Of a stretch of DNA of 16,516 nucleotides, positions 1 through 6,483 are shown in pieces. The translations under genes were made by a program, and so were the position numbers. Location: contig JAAYOX010000190.1 of assembly GCA_012520135.1 (NCBI GenBank), positions 1 to 16,516 of the forward strand. The letters run 5' to 3'. Origin of the DNA: Clostridia bacterium. Lineage in GTDB: Bacteria > Bacillota > DULZ01. Below the pieces are notes generated by a model. That model worked only from the letters and a program-made list of their open reading frames with translations, was not told the DNA's origin and did no database searches. How positions within the stretch are numbered: position 1 is the stretch's first letter; each line of letters starts with the position of its first letter.

Positions 1-1068
1 CAGTATGGAAGCCAAGATGGTCACGGTAAAAGCCTTCAGCACGTTATTATCATCGATTTCCCGTTCCATCACGACCACTGTTTTTCTGCCCCTGGCCAGG
101 GACCAGACCGCCAGAACAATGACAGCAAAGGTAGTTGTTTTAATGCCACCGCCTACGGAGCCGGGGCTGGCACCGATGAACATCATTAAAATCATTAGGA
201 ACTGAAAAGGTTCCGTCCAGCTTACCACGGGCACGGTAGTGAAGCCGCAGGTCCTGGTGGCAGACTGGAAGAAGCTTTCTACAATTTTTGTACCTACAGG
301 GAAACTAGACAATAAGCCGGTGTACTCCATCAGGAAATAAAAAGCTGCTCCGATTAAAGTGATACCCGCCGTAACAATTAAAACTAAACGACTATGTAAA
401 CTTAAACGATGGTGCCAGCGCAGCTTGAAACCGACTAACTCCTGCAATACTACATAACCCAAGCTACCTAACAGAATTAGAACCGTAATAATTATACTTA
501 CCCAAGGCAGGTGCTGATAAGGAGCCAGGCTGGTTCCCGTTATATCAAAACCTGCTCCGTTAAAGGCACTGATGGCATGAAACAGGGCGAAAAAAACCCC
601 ATAAGGAATGCCTTTTTGCCATAAATTAGGCAATGTCAACATCAGCATTAAGGTTCCGGCCAGTTCAATACTGAAGGTAAGCAGAATAATGCTTCGGACT
701 AGGCTTTTAATATTGGCAAAGCTGAAATAGTTTTGATCCTGAGCCGCCAGCACTTGATAACCCAGATGAACCCGTAAGCCCAGTAGGATCAAAAAGACCG
801 TAGTAATCACCATCAGACCCAACCCGCCTATTTGGATTAGTAGAAGTATAATTGCCTGTCCAAATAGAGACCAATGGGTAGCGGTATTGACTACAGTTAG
901 TCCTGTAACTGTTAAAGCAGACATGGAAGTAAACCAGGCTTCCAAAAAGGAAGTAGTACCCGGTTGGGTAGAAGCCCAAGGGAGCATCAGAAGTAGCGTA
1001 CCTATCAGACTAACCCCACCGTAACCGACTACCAATAACTGCCCCGGTTTAGGGTGCTTTCCGCGCAT
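1..1068 (-). CDS. ktrB: Trk/Ktr potassium transporter, membrane subunit (C-terminus cut by window edge)
   Basis: Potassium-translocating membrane subunit of the TrkH/KtrB family, which works with a cytoplasmic nucleotide-binding KtrA/TrkA subunit not present here. The reading frame is open for 356 codons from an ATG at 1068 to the left edge; full-length relatives have roughly 440-450 residues, so the last ~90 are missing. Three of the four P-loop selectivity-filter segments are visible: TVTGLT (residues 53-58), NGAGFD (170-175) and TRTCGFTT (271-278). The glycine-rich gating loop GASPGSVGGGIKTTT (299-313), which is characteristic of Ktr proteins, is also present. Hydrophobic helices alternate throughout. 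An AGGTGA ribosome binding site lies 6 bases before the ATG. A possible promoter reading leftward (TTGATT at 1109-1114, TAAGAT at 1086-1091, 17-base spacer) would give almost no leader, so it is doubtful. The gene diverges from the exonuclease gene at 1203. KtrB is favoured over TrkH by length and Gram-positive context. Confidence 0.92.
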   Translation of the reverse strand, partial: MRGKHPKPGQLLVVGYGGVSLIGTLLLMLPWASTQPGTTSFLEAWFTSMSALTVTGLTVVNTATHWSLFGQAIILLLIQIGGLGLMVITTVFLILLGLRVHLGYQVLAAQDQNYFSFANIKSLVRSIILLTFSIELAGTLMLMLTLPNLWQKGIPYGVFFALFHAISAFNGAGFDITGTSLAPYQHLPWVSIIITVLILLGSLGYVVLQELVGFKLRWHHRLSLHSRLVLIVTAGITLIGAAFYFLMEYTGLLSSFPVGTKIVESFFQSATRTCGFTTVPVVSWTEPFQFLMILMMFIGASPGSVGGGIKTTTFAVIVLAVWSLARGRKTVVVMEREIDDNNVLKAFTVTILASIL

Positions 1069-1148
1069 TATTATCACCTTTTTATATCTTAAACAGCTTG
1101 ACAAGAGAAATCAACCAAATCATGTAGATTCCTGAATTTTAGTCTGGA

Positions 1149-1157
1149 TGTTATAAT
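1149..1157 (+). promoter_or_regulatory. extended -10 promoter for the exonuclease gene
   Basis: TGTTATAAT is a perfect extended -10 element (TGnTATAAT), with only a weak -35 (TTCCTG at 1129-1134, 17-base spacer), as is usual for extended -10 promoters. It would start transcription near 1164, leaving a leader of about 39 bases before the ATG at 1203, which has AGGAGG at 1191-1196. A TTGACA at 1098-1103 is not correctly spaced from this -10. Confidence 0.6.
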
Positions 1158-1202
1158 GGATTTAATTAGCTTCGCTAAATCAGGGAAAATAGGAGGAGCA
1201 AA

Positions 1203-1958
1203 ATGAAACTGGTATCTTGGAATGTGAATGGATTAAGGGCTTGTTTAGGCAAAGGCTTTTTGGATTATTTTAAGGAAATAGATGCAGATATTTTCTCCAT
1301 TCAGGAAACAAAACTGCAAGCGGGACAAGTTGAGTTGGAACTGGAAGGATATGAGCAGTATTGGAATTATGCAGTTAAGAAAGGATATTCAGGTACAGCG
1401 GTTTTCACCAAAATTAGGCCTTTGTGGGTTAAGCTCGGTATCGGAATCGAGGAGCATGATCAAGAGGGTAGAGTGATAACGGCTGAGTTCAAAGATTTTT
1501 ATTTGGTTAATGTTTACACCCCAAATTCTCAGAGGGGTTTGACGAGACTGGAATACAGAATGGACTGGGAAGATGCATTCAGAAACTATGTTTTGCAACT
1601 AGACGAGCAAAAACCGGTAATCATCTGCGGGGATACCAATGTAGCTCACAAAGAAATTGATCTGAAGAATCCTAAAACCAACAGGAAAAATGCCGGCTTT
1701 ACCGATGAAGAGCGACAAAAGATGACGGAGCTACTTGAGGCCGGTTTTGTTGACAGTTTTAGATATCTCTATCCGGATAAAGAGGAGGCTTATACCTGGT
1801 GGTCTTATATGAACCGGGCCAGGGAGAGGAATATCGGCTGGAGAATTGATTATTTCATCGTTTCCGACAGAATAAAGGATCAAATAAAGGATGCCCAGAT
1901 TCATTCTCATGTAATGGGAAGCGATCATTGCCCGGTGGCATTGGAAATCAATTTTTAA
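1203..1958 (+). CDS. exoA: exodeoxyribonuclease III / AP endonuclease (ExoA type)
   Basis: DNA repair nuclease of the ExoIII/AP endonuclease family. It cleaves the backbone 5' of abasic sites and removes 3' blocking groups in base excision repair. The 251 residues match the length of Bacillus ExoA. Active-site signatures occur in order: WNVNGLR (N7), IQETKLQ (E35), NVYTPNSQRG (Y105), CGDTNVAHKEIDL (D144, N146), GWRIDYFIVS (D216) and GSDHCPV (D241, H242). Together these form the complete metal-binding and catalytic set of an endonuclease/exonuclease/phosphatase fold. The ATG is preceded by AGGAGG at 1191-1196. The gene appears to be transcribed alone, from an extended -10 promoter to a strong hairpin terminator at 2036-2082. 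The start and function are secure; the symbol xth would be used in enterobacteria. Confidence 0.97.
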   Translation: MKLVSWNVNGLRACLGKGFLDYFKEIDADIFSIQETKLQAGQVELELEGYEQYWNYAVKKGYSGTAVFTKIRPLWVKLGIGIEEHDQEGRVITAEFKDFYLVNVYTPNSQRGLTRLEYRMDWEDAFRNYVLQLDEQKPVIICGDTNVAHKEIDLKNPKTNRKNAGFTDEERQKMTELLEAGFVDSFRYLYPDKEEAYTWWSYMNRARERNIGWRIDYFIVSDRIKDQIKDAQIHSHVMGSDHCPVALEINF

Positions 1959-1988
1959 TAGAAGCAGCGGTTAAGTATTTCATGGGTA

Positions 1989-2017
1989 TGGACAAAATAA
2001 TATGGCATGTATATTAA
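1989..2017 (+). promoter_or_regulatory. possible promoter immediately before a terminator
   Basis: TGGACA at 1989-1994 and TATTAA at 2012-2017 are separated by 17 bases. A transcript starting near 2024 would run straight into the hairpin at 2036-2077, giving an RNA of about 60 bases that is nearly all hairpin. The 14 bases ending this -35 region (1983-1996) are identical to 8612-8625 at the -35 of the riboswitch promoter. This may be chance in AT-rich DNA. Confidence 0.25.
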
Positions 2018-2035
2018 TAGCGTTAGGTGTATAAT

Positions 2036-2082
2036 AAGAGCAAGGGAGAGGTTAAAACCCATCTTTCCCTTGCTCTTTTTTT
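2036..2082 (+). terminator. intrinsic terminator after exonuclease gene
   Basis: A 12-base-pair perfect stem, AAGAGCAAGGGA (2036-2047) with TCCCTTGCTCTT (2066-2077), is followed by a run of T (2076-2082). The inner loop contains GGTT/AACC pairing. It ends the exonuclease transcript. The mirrored A-run could also let it stop leftward nitroreductase transcription, but no good T-run follows on that strand. Confidence 0.9.
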
Positions 2083-2096
2083 CGGAAAAATCCTGT

Positions 2097-2597
2097 TTAC
2101 CATTTTTCATAATGGATTTTTGTTTCATCAAACCGGTCGACTGGCTCTTTTTGCTCAGCCGGGTAACCGATGGCTACGATAGACAGGGGAATTACTGCTT
2201 CAGGAAGATTGAGGATTTCCTTCACCCCATTAACTCTTTCCTCTCTTGGGTATACCCCAAGCCACACAGCCCCGAGACCTAAATACTGTGCTTCCAGCAA
2301 AATATTCTGGGTAGCGGCTGAACAATCTTGTACCCAATAACCTTTACCTTTTTCCCGGTCTGTGTTACCACACACCACAATAGCCAGATCTGCCTCTAGC
2401 AGGGGAGTGGAGTAGGGGTGGACCTCCATGATCCGGGCAAAGGTCTTTTTGTCCCTAATGACAATGAACTCCCAAGGCTGCTGATTATTGGCAGAAGGAG
2501 CCGCCATGGCTGCCTGCAGCAGTTTTTTGGCAGTTTCATCGGATACTTTTTCTTTTGTATACCTTCTAATGCTTCTACGTTGAAAGATCGCATTCAT
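2097..2597 (-). CDS. nitroreductase-family FMN oxidoreductase (short form)
   Basis: Flavoprotein of the nitroreductase family, 166 residues, which uses FMN and NAD(P)H to reduce nitro compounds, quinones or similar electron acceptors; the physiological substrate cannot be told. Visible family features are the N-terminal FMN-phosphate-binding RRSIRRY (residues 7-13), SANNQQPWEF in the middle, the cofactor-contacting segment LGLGAVWLGVYP, and a basic C-terminus. The ATG at 2597 is preferred: GTG at 2606 would extend the protein by three residues but lies inside the AGGTGG ribosome binding site. It lies 41 bases downstream of a second, longer nitroreductase gene on the same strand, so the two are probably co-transcribed from the promoter at 3372-3400. 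The two proteins are only distantly similar, so this is not a recent duplication. Confidence 0.9.
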   Translation of the reverse strand: MNAIFQRRSIRRYTKEKVSDETAKKLLQAAMAAPSANNQQPWEFIVIRDKKTFARIMEVHPYSTPLLEADLAIVVCGNTDREKGKGYWVQDCSAATQNILLEAQYLGLGAVWLGVYPREERVNGVKEILNLPEAVIPLSIVAIGYPAEQKEPVDRFDETKIHYEKW

Positions 2598-2638
2598 TAA
2601 GACCACCTCGGGATTACCATTAGTATTTTTAATAAAAA

Positions 2639-3304
2639 TTATATGCCTACGATTCTTACCAGCTCAGAAAGGGGTCTTCTGGGAGTGGTATATTTGTTAT
2701 AGATGCTATCGGGATCGCCATAGCCCAGGGCAATACCTACCACTATTTTCAATTCCTCCGGAATACTGAGTTCTTTCCGCAGCAAGTCGGGATAAGCGGC
2801 TAACATGATAGCCGGAATAGTATTAAGCCCATAATGCTGGGCCGCCAGCATGATGTTCATGGAAAAGGCACCAATATCAAACAGAGACCAGGAGGATAAG
2901 TCCCGGTGCATACAAGGAAAGATTACTACCGGAGCATCAAAGAACCGGAAATTCAACTCAGTGGCCTTTTTTCTGGCTTCCTGATCGTCCCTGTCAATAC
3001 CTAAAGAGGAAAATCTACCGGCACCTAATTCATTAATCCGGTTTTTATGGGCTTCCGGCCAGGATTGGGGTGCAGGAAGCTCAAAGTTTGGCGCAATTCC
3101 TTTTTGAAAGTTTTCCAAATATCCTTGACGGAGTCTTTCCAGGGGTTCACCACCGGCTACGAAGATTTCCCAAGGCTGGGTGTTAGCCCAGGAGGGGGTA
3201 CGGTTGGCTGCTTCAAGGATTTGTTGAATCAGAGACTGTTCCACCGGATCAGGTTTAAATGCCCTTGTACTTTTTCGAGTTTGCAACGCGTCGATAACAT
3301 TCAT
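2639..3304 (-). CDS. nitroreductase-family FMN oxidoreductase (long form)
   Basis: Second nitroreductase-family protein, 221 residues. The N-terminus has the flavin-binding RKSTRAF pattern, followed by SWANTQPWEIFV, then YGLNTIPAIMLAAYP and IVVGIALGYGDPD, the usual order of FMN-contacting segments. The C-terminus ends in a basic PRRPLSELVRIVG stretch that commonly contacts the cofactor phosphate. Compared with the shorter neighbour it has an insert of about 40 residues in the middle (residues ~75-120), as in NfsB-like or BluB-like subfamilies; substrate prediction is not possible. The ATG at 3304 follows a clear GGAGGT. It is the first gene of a likely two-gene operon. Confidence 0.9.
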   Translation of the reverse strand: MNVIDALQTRKSTRAFKPDPVEQSLIQQILEAANRTPSWANTQPWEIFVAGGEPLERLRQGYLENFQKGIAPNFELPAPQSWPEAHKNRINELGAGRFSSLGIDRDDQEARKKATELNFRFFDAPVVIFPCMHRDLSSWSLFDIGAFSMNIMLAAQHYGLNTIPAIMLAAYPDLLRKELSIPEELKIVVGIALGYGDPDSIYNKYTTPRRPLSELVRIVGI

Positions 3305-3371
3305 AGCTGTTACCTCCTATTCAAACTTGATATTTTTCCCATATCCTTTGCGGCCTAATATTGGTAATTTT

Positions 3372-3400
3372 ATTTTATCTTTAATGGAAAAACTATGCAA
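3372..3400 (-). promoter_or_regulatory. sigma-A-type promoter for the nitroreductase pair
   Basis: Read on the minus strand, TTGCAT (3400-3395) and TAAAAT (3377-3372) are separated by exactly 17 bases. Each matches the housekeeping consensus at five of six positions or nearly so. Transcription would start near 3365, giving a leader of about 60 bases before the ATG at 3304. No operator-like repeat is obvious around it. Confidence 0.65.
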
Positions 3401-3483
3401 GTTTGGCGGCGATTGAGCTCATCCCCAAACTGGATTTTTCTGCGCCCATCATTAACAACGGTCAAAAAGTTGTGGCGTGTCAA

Positions 3484-3523
3484 CAAGCAAAAGCCTCCAG
3501 GCTGAGTGGCAGCATGGAGGCTT
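3484..3523 (-). terminator. intrinsic terminator after the symporter gene
   Basis: On the minus strand AAGCCTCCA (3523-3515) pairs with TGGAGGCTT (3499-3491), with an inner GCTG/CAGC stem, followed by TTTGCTTGTT. It lies 12 bases beyond the symporter stop codon. The T-run is interrupted, so it may be of moderate strength. Confidence 0.75.
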
Positions 3524-3535
3524 GTAAAATTTAAT

Positions 3536-4960
3536 CTATCTCTTTTTCAACTCATCCAAATAGGCACTGGGGGCAGGTGGCACACCCATGTTACTTTCAA
3601 CAATGGTCACCAACGCAAAGACAATGATGCTGATGGCTGCTCCAAAGACAATGGCAAGGATTCCGTAAGGCTCACCCATAACCTGCCAGACTATAGCACC
3701 GATGGACCCACCGATGATAGAGTAGATTCCCGCGTTTTTGGTGGCACTTTTCCAGACCAGGCCTAAACCAAAGGCTGCGAATGGGCCGGCGGAACGTAAA
3801 GCAAAGGAGAAAGTGTTAAGGGTGATGATATTGATCTTGAATAAAGCGATGAACATACCGGCCAAACCGATTACAACATTGAAAAATCTGGTTAAAGTAA
3901 TAATCCTTCTGTCTTCGATATCAGGGTTAATGTATTTTTGATAAATATCCTTAACGATGATTGACGATGCGCAAAGCATGTCAGAGTCGGCACTGGACAT
4001 GGTAGCAGAGATGATCGCTGCGGCTACAAAGCCCCCTATCCACTCCGGGGCCAGGTTAAATACAGCAGTAACTAAAGCTTGACTGGCTTCAATTTCCGGG
4101 AATTTGGCCCTGGCCACAACCCCCATGAAAGCGGGAATAAAAGCAAATACACCCATGAGCACTGCCCCGACAAGGGCTGATTTGCGGGCGGTGTTTTCGT
4201 CCTCGGCGGCGTTAAAACGGGAGATGATTTCCGGACCGGATAAAAAGGTGACAAAGTACATGATGATTAAGCTGAAAATCTGAGTAAAACCAACTTTGGT
4301 CAAACTGAGATGCCCCACCGGCAGGGCTTCGGTGATGGCTGACCAACCGCCGGCGCCGGAAATGACAAAGGGTACACTGATTAAAAGACCGAAGAAGATC
4401 ACAAACCACTGGATCAAATCAGATAAAGCATCCGCATATAGACCGCCCATAACGGTGTAAACAATGACGATCAAAGCGGCAATAATGATGGCAACGGACA
4501 AATCCAAGCCTACCAAGGCACTGATGATGGTACCGGAAGCTAAAATCTGGGAAGCAGTCAGGGTAAACAAAGCAGTTGCATTCAGTACGGCGGTGATCAA
4601 TCCTGCCGTAAGTCCAAAACGCCTTTCCACGATTTCCGGAATAGTAATGGCCACCGCTTTCCGGATATAAGGTGCAAAGTATGCCAGGGGGATAACCCCG
4701 ATAGCTGCGGCCAAGACGTACCAACCGGCAGACATGCCCCATTGGTCCCCAAAAGCACGCTGGGCCACGCCCACGGAACTACCGCCGCCAACGTTGTTGG
4801 CAGCCAGGCTGGCAGCCACAAATAAGACCCCCAGGCGCCTACCGGCAACCAGGTAGTCTTCACTGCCTTTGATGTAAAATTTGTTGGTAAAATAACCGAT
4901 ACTCAACATGCCGATCAAGTAGGCAATGACGATGATTAGGGGAACAATTTGAAGTTGCAT
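3536..4960 (-). CDS. sodium:solute symporter family (SSS) transporter
   Basis: Integral membrane sodium-coupled transporter of the SSS family (relatives: PutP, PanF, ActP), 474 residues with about 13 hydrophobic helices. Characteristic segments are the unwound first core helix AASLAANNVGGGSSVG (residues 49-64), the family signature GGLYADALSDLIQ (172-184), and SATMSSADSDMLCASS (318-333), whose serines and aspartate correspond to the sodium-binding helix of the family. The substrate cannot be assigned from sequence alone; an organic or amino acid is usual. The ATG follows GGAGGT by 7 bases. The gene is monocistronic, with a terminator just downstream, and it diverges from the dedA/two-component cluster. 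The shared upstream region has a palindrome and TTAAG direct repeats placed across its likely promoter, so control by the neighbouring response regulator is plausible (inference). Confidence 0.92.
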   Translation of the reverse strand: MQLQIVPLIIVIAYLIGMLSIGYFTNKFYIKGSEDYLVAGRRLGVLFVAASLAANNVGGGSSVGVAQRAFGDQWGMSAGWYVLAAAIGVIPLAYFAPYIRKAVAITIPEIVERRFGLTAGLITAVLNATALFTLTASQILASGTIISALVGLDLSVAIIIAALIVIVYTVMGGLYADALSDLIQWFVIFFGLLISVPFVISGAGGWSAITEALPVGHLSLTKVGFTQIFSLIIMYFVTFLSGPEIISRFNAAEDENTARKSALVGAVLMGVFAFIPAFMGVVARAKFPEIEASQALVTAVFNLAPEWIGGFVAAAIISATMSSADSDMLCASSIIVKDIYQKYINPDIEDRRIITLTRFFNVVIGLAGMFIALFKINIITLNTFSFALRSAGPFAAFGLGLVWKSATKNAGIYSIIGGSIGAIVWQVMGEPYGILAIVFGAAISIIVFALVTIVESNMGVPPAPSAYLDELKKR

Positions 4961-5021
4961 GGTACATAACCTCCTTTGTCTTGTTATTGTTAGTATTTGC
5001 TGCCGTGCTTATTCTTAGTAG

Positions 5022-5059
5022 ATTATGAGCGCTCACCCATCTTAAGAAAACATTAAGAA
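5022..5059. promoter_or_regulatory. divergent control region: 10-bp palindrome plus TTAAG direct repeat
   Basis: TGAGCGCTCA (5026-5035) is a perfect palindrome. It overlaps a possible -10 (CATAAT on the minus strand, 5027-5022) for the symporter. Next to it, CTTAAG and ATTAAG begin exactly 11 bases apart (5041-5046 and 5052-5057); both continue as TTAAGAA. Direct hexamers one helical turn apart are the typical binding site of OmpR/PhoB-family regulators, and the spacing matches the published CiaR pattern NTTAAG-N5-WTTAAG. A third TTAAG lies at 5076-5080. The candidate regulator is encoded at 5797. Confidence 0.55.
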
Positions 5060-5090
5060 TCTTGTGAGGCGTTTATTAAGTTTTGCTTTT

Positions 5091-5096
5091 TATAAT
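5091..5096 (+). promoter_or_regulatory. -10 element for the dedA/two-component cluster, poor -35
   Basis: A perfect TATAAT has no recognisable -35 at normal spacing (GGCGTT at 5068-5073). Such promoters often depend on an activator. The TTAAG direct repeat at 5041-5057 would sit at about -45 to -62 relative to a start near 5103. This fits, but does not prove, activation by the cluster's own response regulator. Confidence 0.5.
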
Positions 5097-5133
5097 AAAG
5101 CAGGATGCCGGAAAGCAAGAAGGGAGGTTGAGC

Positions 5134-5751
5134 ATGATTGCCATCCTTTTAGAAGGGTTAAGAGATCTGGGCCTTGCCGGACTATATACATCAATGTTTT
5201 TGGAAGGTTCGTCCCTGCCTTTTCCGGGAATAGCCGTGGTGATTACTTACGGTTATCTGTTTCCGTCAAAAAGTATCCTTTGGATCGCCGCCGTGATGAG
5301 TGCAATCTATTCCTTGGCCAGTTTAATTCCTTATTTCCTTGGCCTTAAAATGGGCTGGTTATTGCAACGAAAGGGGAATAAAGGTCTGGCAAAGGCGAAG
5401 GGCTTATTCATCAGGTACGGTTATTTGAGCGTGGCCGTTACCCGGCCTTTCGGTCTGGGCAACTATATTTCCTATATCGCCGGAATGAGTAAGATGAGTT
5501 TGAAATCCTACTTAATCTTGACCTTTGTAGGTATCTATCCCTGGTCCTACAGTATGCTCCTGCTGGGACGGTATTTTAACGGGAATTATGAAGCTTTCAA
5601 GTCTTTTGCCCTGGCCAATGGCAATTATTTATTATGGGCGTTAACCGTGCCGGTGGTACTGGCATTGTTCTTCATTGTCCTGATCGCCTGGAAGAAAAGC
5701 CATGCCGGGCTAATGAAAAGGGAAGGAGAAACAGATAATGCATGGCGTTAA
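5134..5751 (+). CDS. DedA/VTT-domain membrane protein
   Basis: Membrane protein of the DedA (SNARE-associated/VTT) family, 205 residues. Members are linked to lipid-carrier and phospholipid scrambling, membrane homeostasis and proton-motive-force maintenance. Diagnostic parts are MFLEGSSLPFPG (residues 21-32), corresponding to the family's acidic/PxPG re-entrant loop, and VAVTRPFGLGNYISYIAGMSKMS (100-122; arginine at 104), the usual arginine/proline/glycine stretch in the second half. Four or so hydrophobic helices flank these. The start at ATG 5134 is chosen because AGGGAGG precedes it by about 6 bases; an in-frame upstream start at 5083 lacks a binding site. It is the first gene before a response regulator and histidine kinase, so the sensor system may control envelope functions. 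Confidence 0.88.
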   Translation: MIAILLEGLRDLGLAGLYTSMFLEGSSLPFPGIAVVITYGYLFPSKSILWIAAVMSAIYSLASLIPYFLGLKMGWLLQRKGNKGLAKAKGLFIRYGYLSVAVTRPFGLGNYISYIAGMSKMSLKSYLILTFVGIYPWSYSMLLLGRYFNGNYEAFKSFALANGNYLLWALTVPVVLALFFIVLIAWKKSHAGLMKREGETDNAWR

Positions 5752-5755
5752 GAGA

Positions 5756-5764
5756 TGCTATAAT
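5756..5764 (+). promoter_or_regulatory. possible internal extended -10 promoter for the two-component genes
   Basis: TGCTATAAT is a perfect extended -10 element starting 4 bases after the dedA stop codon. It would start transcription near 5771 and give a 26-base leader to the response regulator ATG at 5797. A single TTAAG (5748-5752) sits just upstream but no second copy is seen at 11 bases. It may give basal expression of the regulators apart from dedA. Confidence 0.5.
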
Positions 5765-5796
5765 AGGGCTGAATATCCGGCCGGGAGTGAATTTGC

Positions 5797-6483
5797 ATGA
5801 ATATACTGGTTTGCGACGACGATAAGGCAATTGTTGATGCCATCGGCATTTACCTGGAAAACGAAGGCTACCGGATCTTTAAAGCTTTCAACGGGTTGGA
5901 GGCCCTGGAGATACTGGACAACCAAGAAATCCATCTTGTCATCATGGATATTATGATGCCGGAAATGGATGGCATCACGGCTACCCTGAAAATTAGGGAA
6001 GAAAAAAATATTCCTTTGATAATGCTTTCGGCCAAATCCGAGGATGCCGATAAAGTGTTCGGGTTAAATGTGGGCGCCGATGATTATATAACCAAGCCCT
6101 TCAATCCTTTGGAGTTAATCGCCAGGGTAAAATCACAATTGAGGCGATACACGGTCTTGGGCGGCATGGAATCCAATAACCATGTCTATAAAACCGGCAG
6201 CTTGATTGTGGATGATGAAAGTAAAAGAGTAACCGTGGATGGGGAGGAAGTCCATCTAACCCCGGTGCAATATAAAATATTAAGGCTTCTCACCGCCAAC
6301 GCCGGCAGGGTCTTTTCCATCGAGGAAATCTACGAGAAGGTGTGGAACGAAACCGCATTCAGCCCCGAAAATACCGTGGCGGTGCACATCAGAAAGATCC
6401 GGGAAAAAATAGAAATCAATCCGAAGGAACCAAGATATTTGAAGGTGGTGTGGGGAATTGGTTACAAAATGGAAAAGCTTTAG
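5797..6483 (+). CDS. OmpR/PhoB-family response regulator (VanR-like)
   Basis: DNA-binding response regulator, 228 residues, of a two-component system. The receiver domain (residues 1-115) has the acidic pocket DDD (7-9), phospho-acceptor D51 in VIMDIMMPEMDG, switch serine S78 in MLSAK and conserved K100 in DYITKPF. The C-terminal winged-helix domain (about 130-227) has the LTPVQYKILRLLTANAGRVFS, VHIRKIREKIE and YLKVVWGIGYKME segments of the OmpR family, closest in style to VanR-type proteins. The ATG has GGGAG 9 bases upstream. Its end overlaps the sensor kinase gene by 26 bases, implying translational coupling. Its likely target is the TTAAG direct repeat at 5041-5057, which lies between the symporter and dedA genes (inference from family binding habits). 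Confidence 0.95.
   Translation: MNILVCDDDKAIVDAIGIYLENEGYRIFKAFNGLEALEILDNQEIHLVIMDIMMPEMDGITATLKIREEKNIPLIMLSAKSEDADKVFGLNVGADDYITKPFNPLELIARVKSQLRRYTVLGGMESNNHVYKTGSLIVDDESKRVTVDGEEVHLTPVQYKILRLLTANAGRVFSIEEIYEKVWNETAFSPENTVAVHIRKIREKIEINPKEPRYLKVVWGIGYKMEKL

Noticed and set aside
707..979. 90-codon open frame on the minus strand
   Set aside because: It is a shadow in another frame of the potassium transporter gene, whose own frame stays open from 1068 to the window edge with clear selectivity-filter motifs.
1098..1103. TTGACA upstream of the exonuclease gene as its -35
   Set aside because: No -10 at 16-18 bases (CATGTA is poor), and the perfect extended -10 at 1149-1157 is too far away to pair with it.
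2598..2606. GTG start at 2606 for the shorter nitroreductase
   Set aside because: The GTG lies inside the AGGTGG ribosome binding site that serves ATG 2597.
4419..4742. 107-codon open frame on the minus strand inside the symporter gene
   Set aside because: Shadow frame with no family likeness; the SSS protein in the main frame has its full set of motifs.
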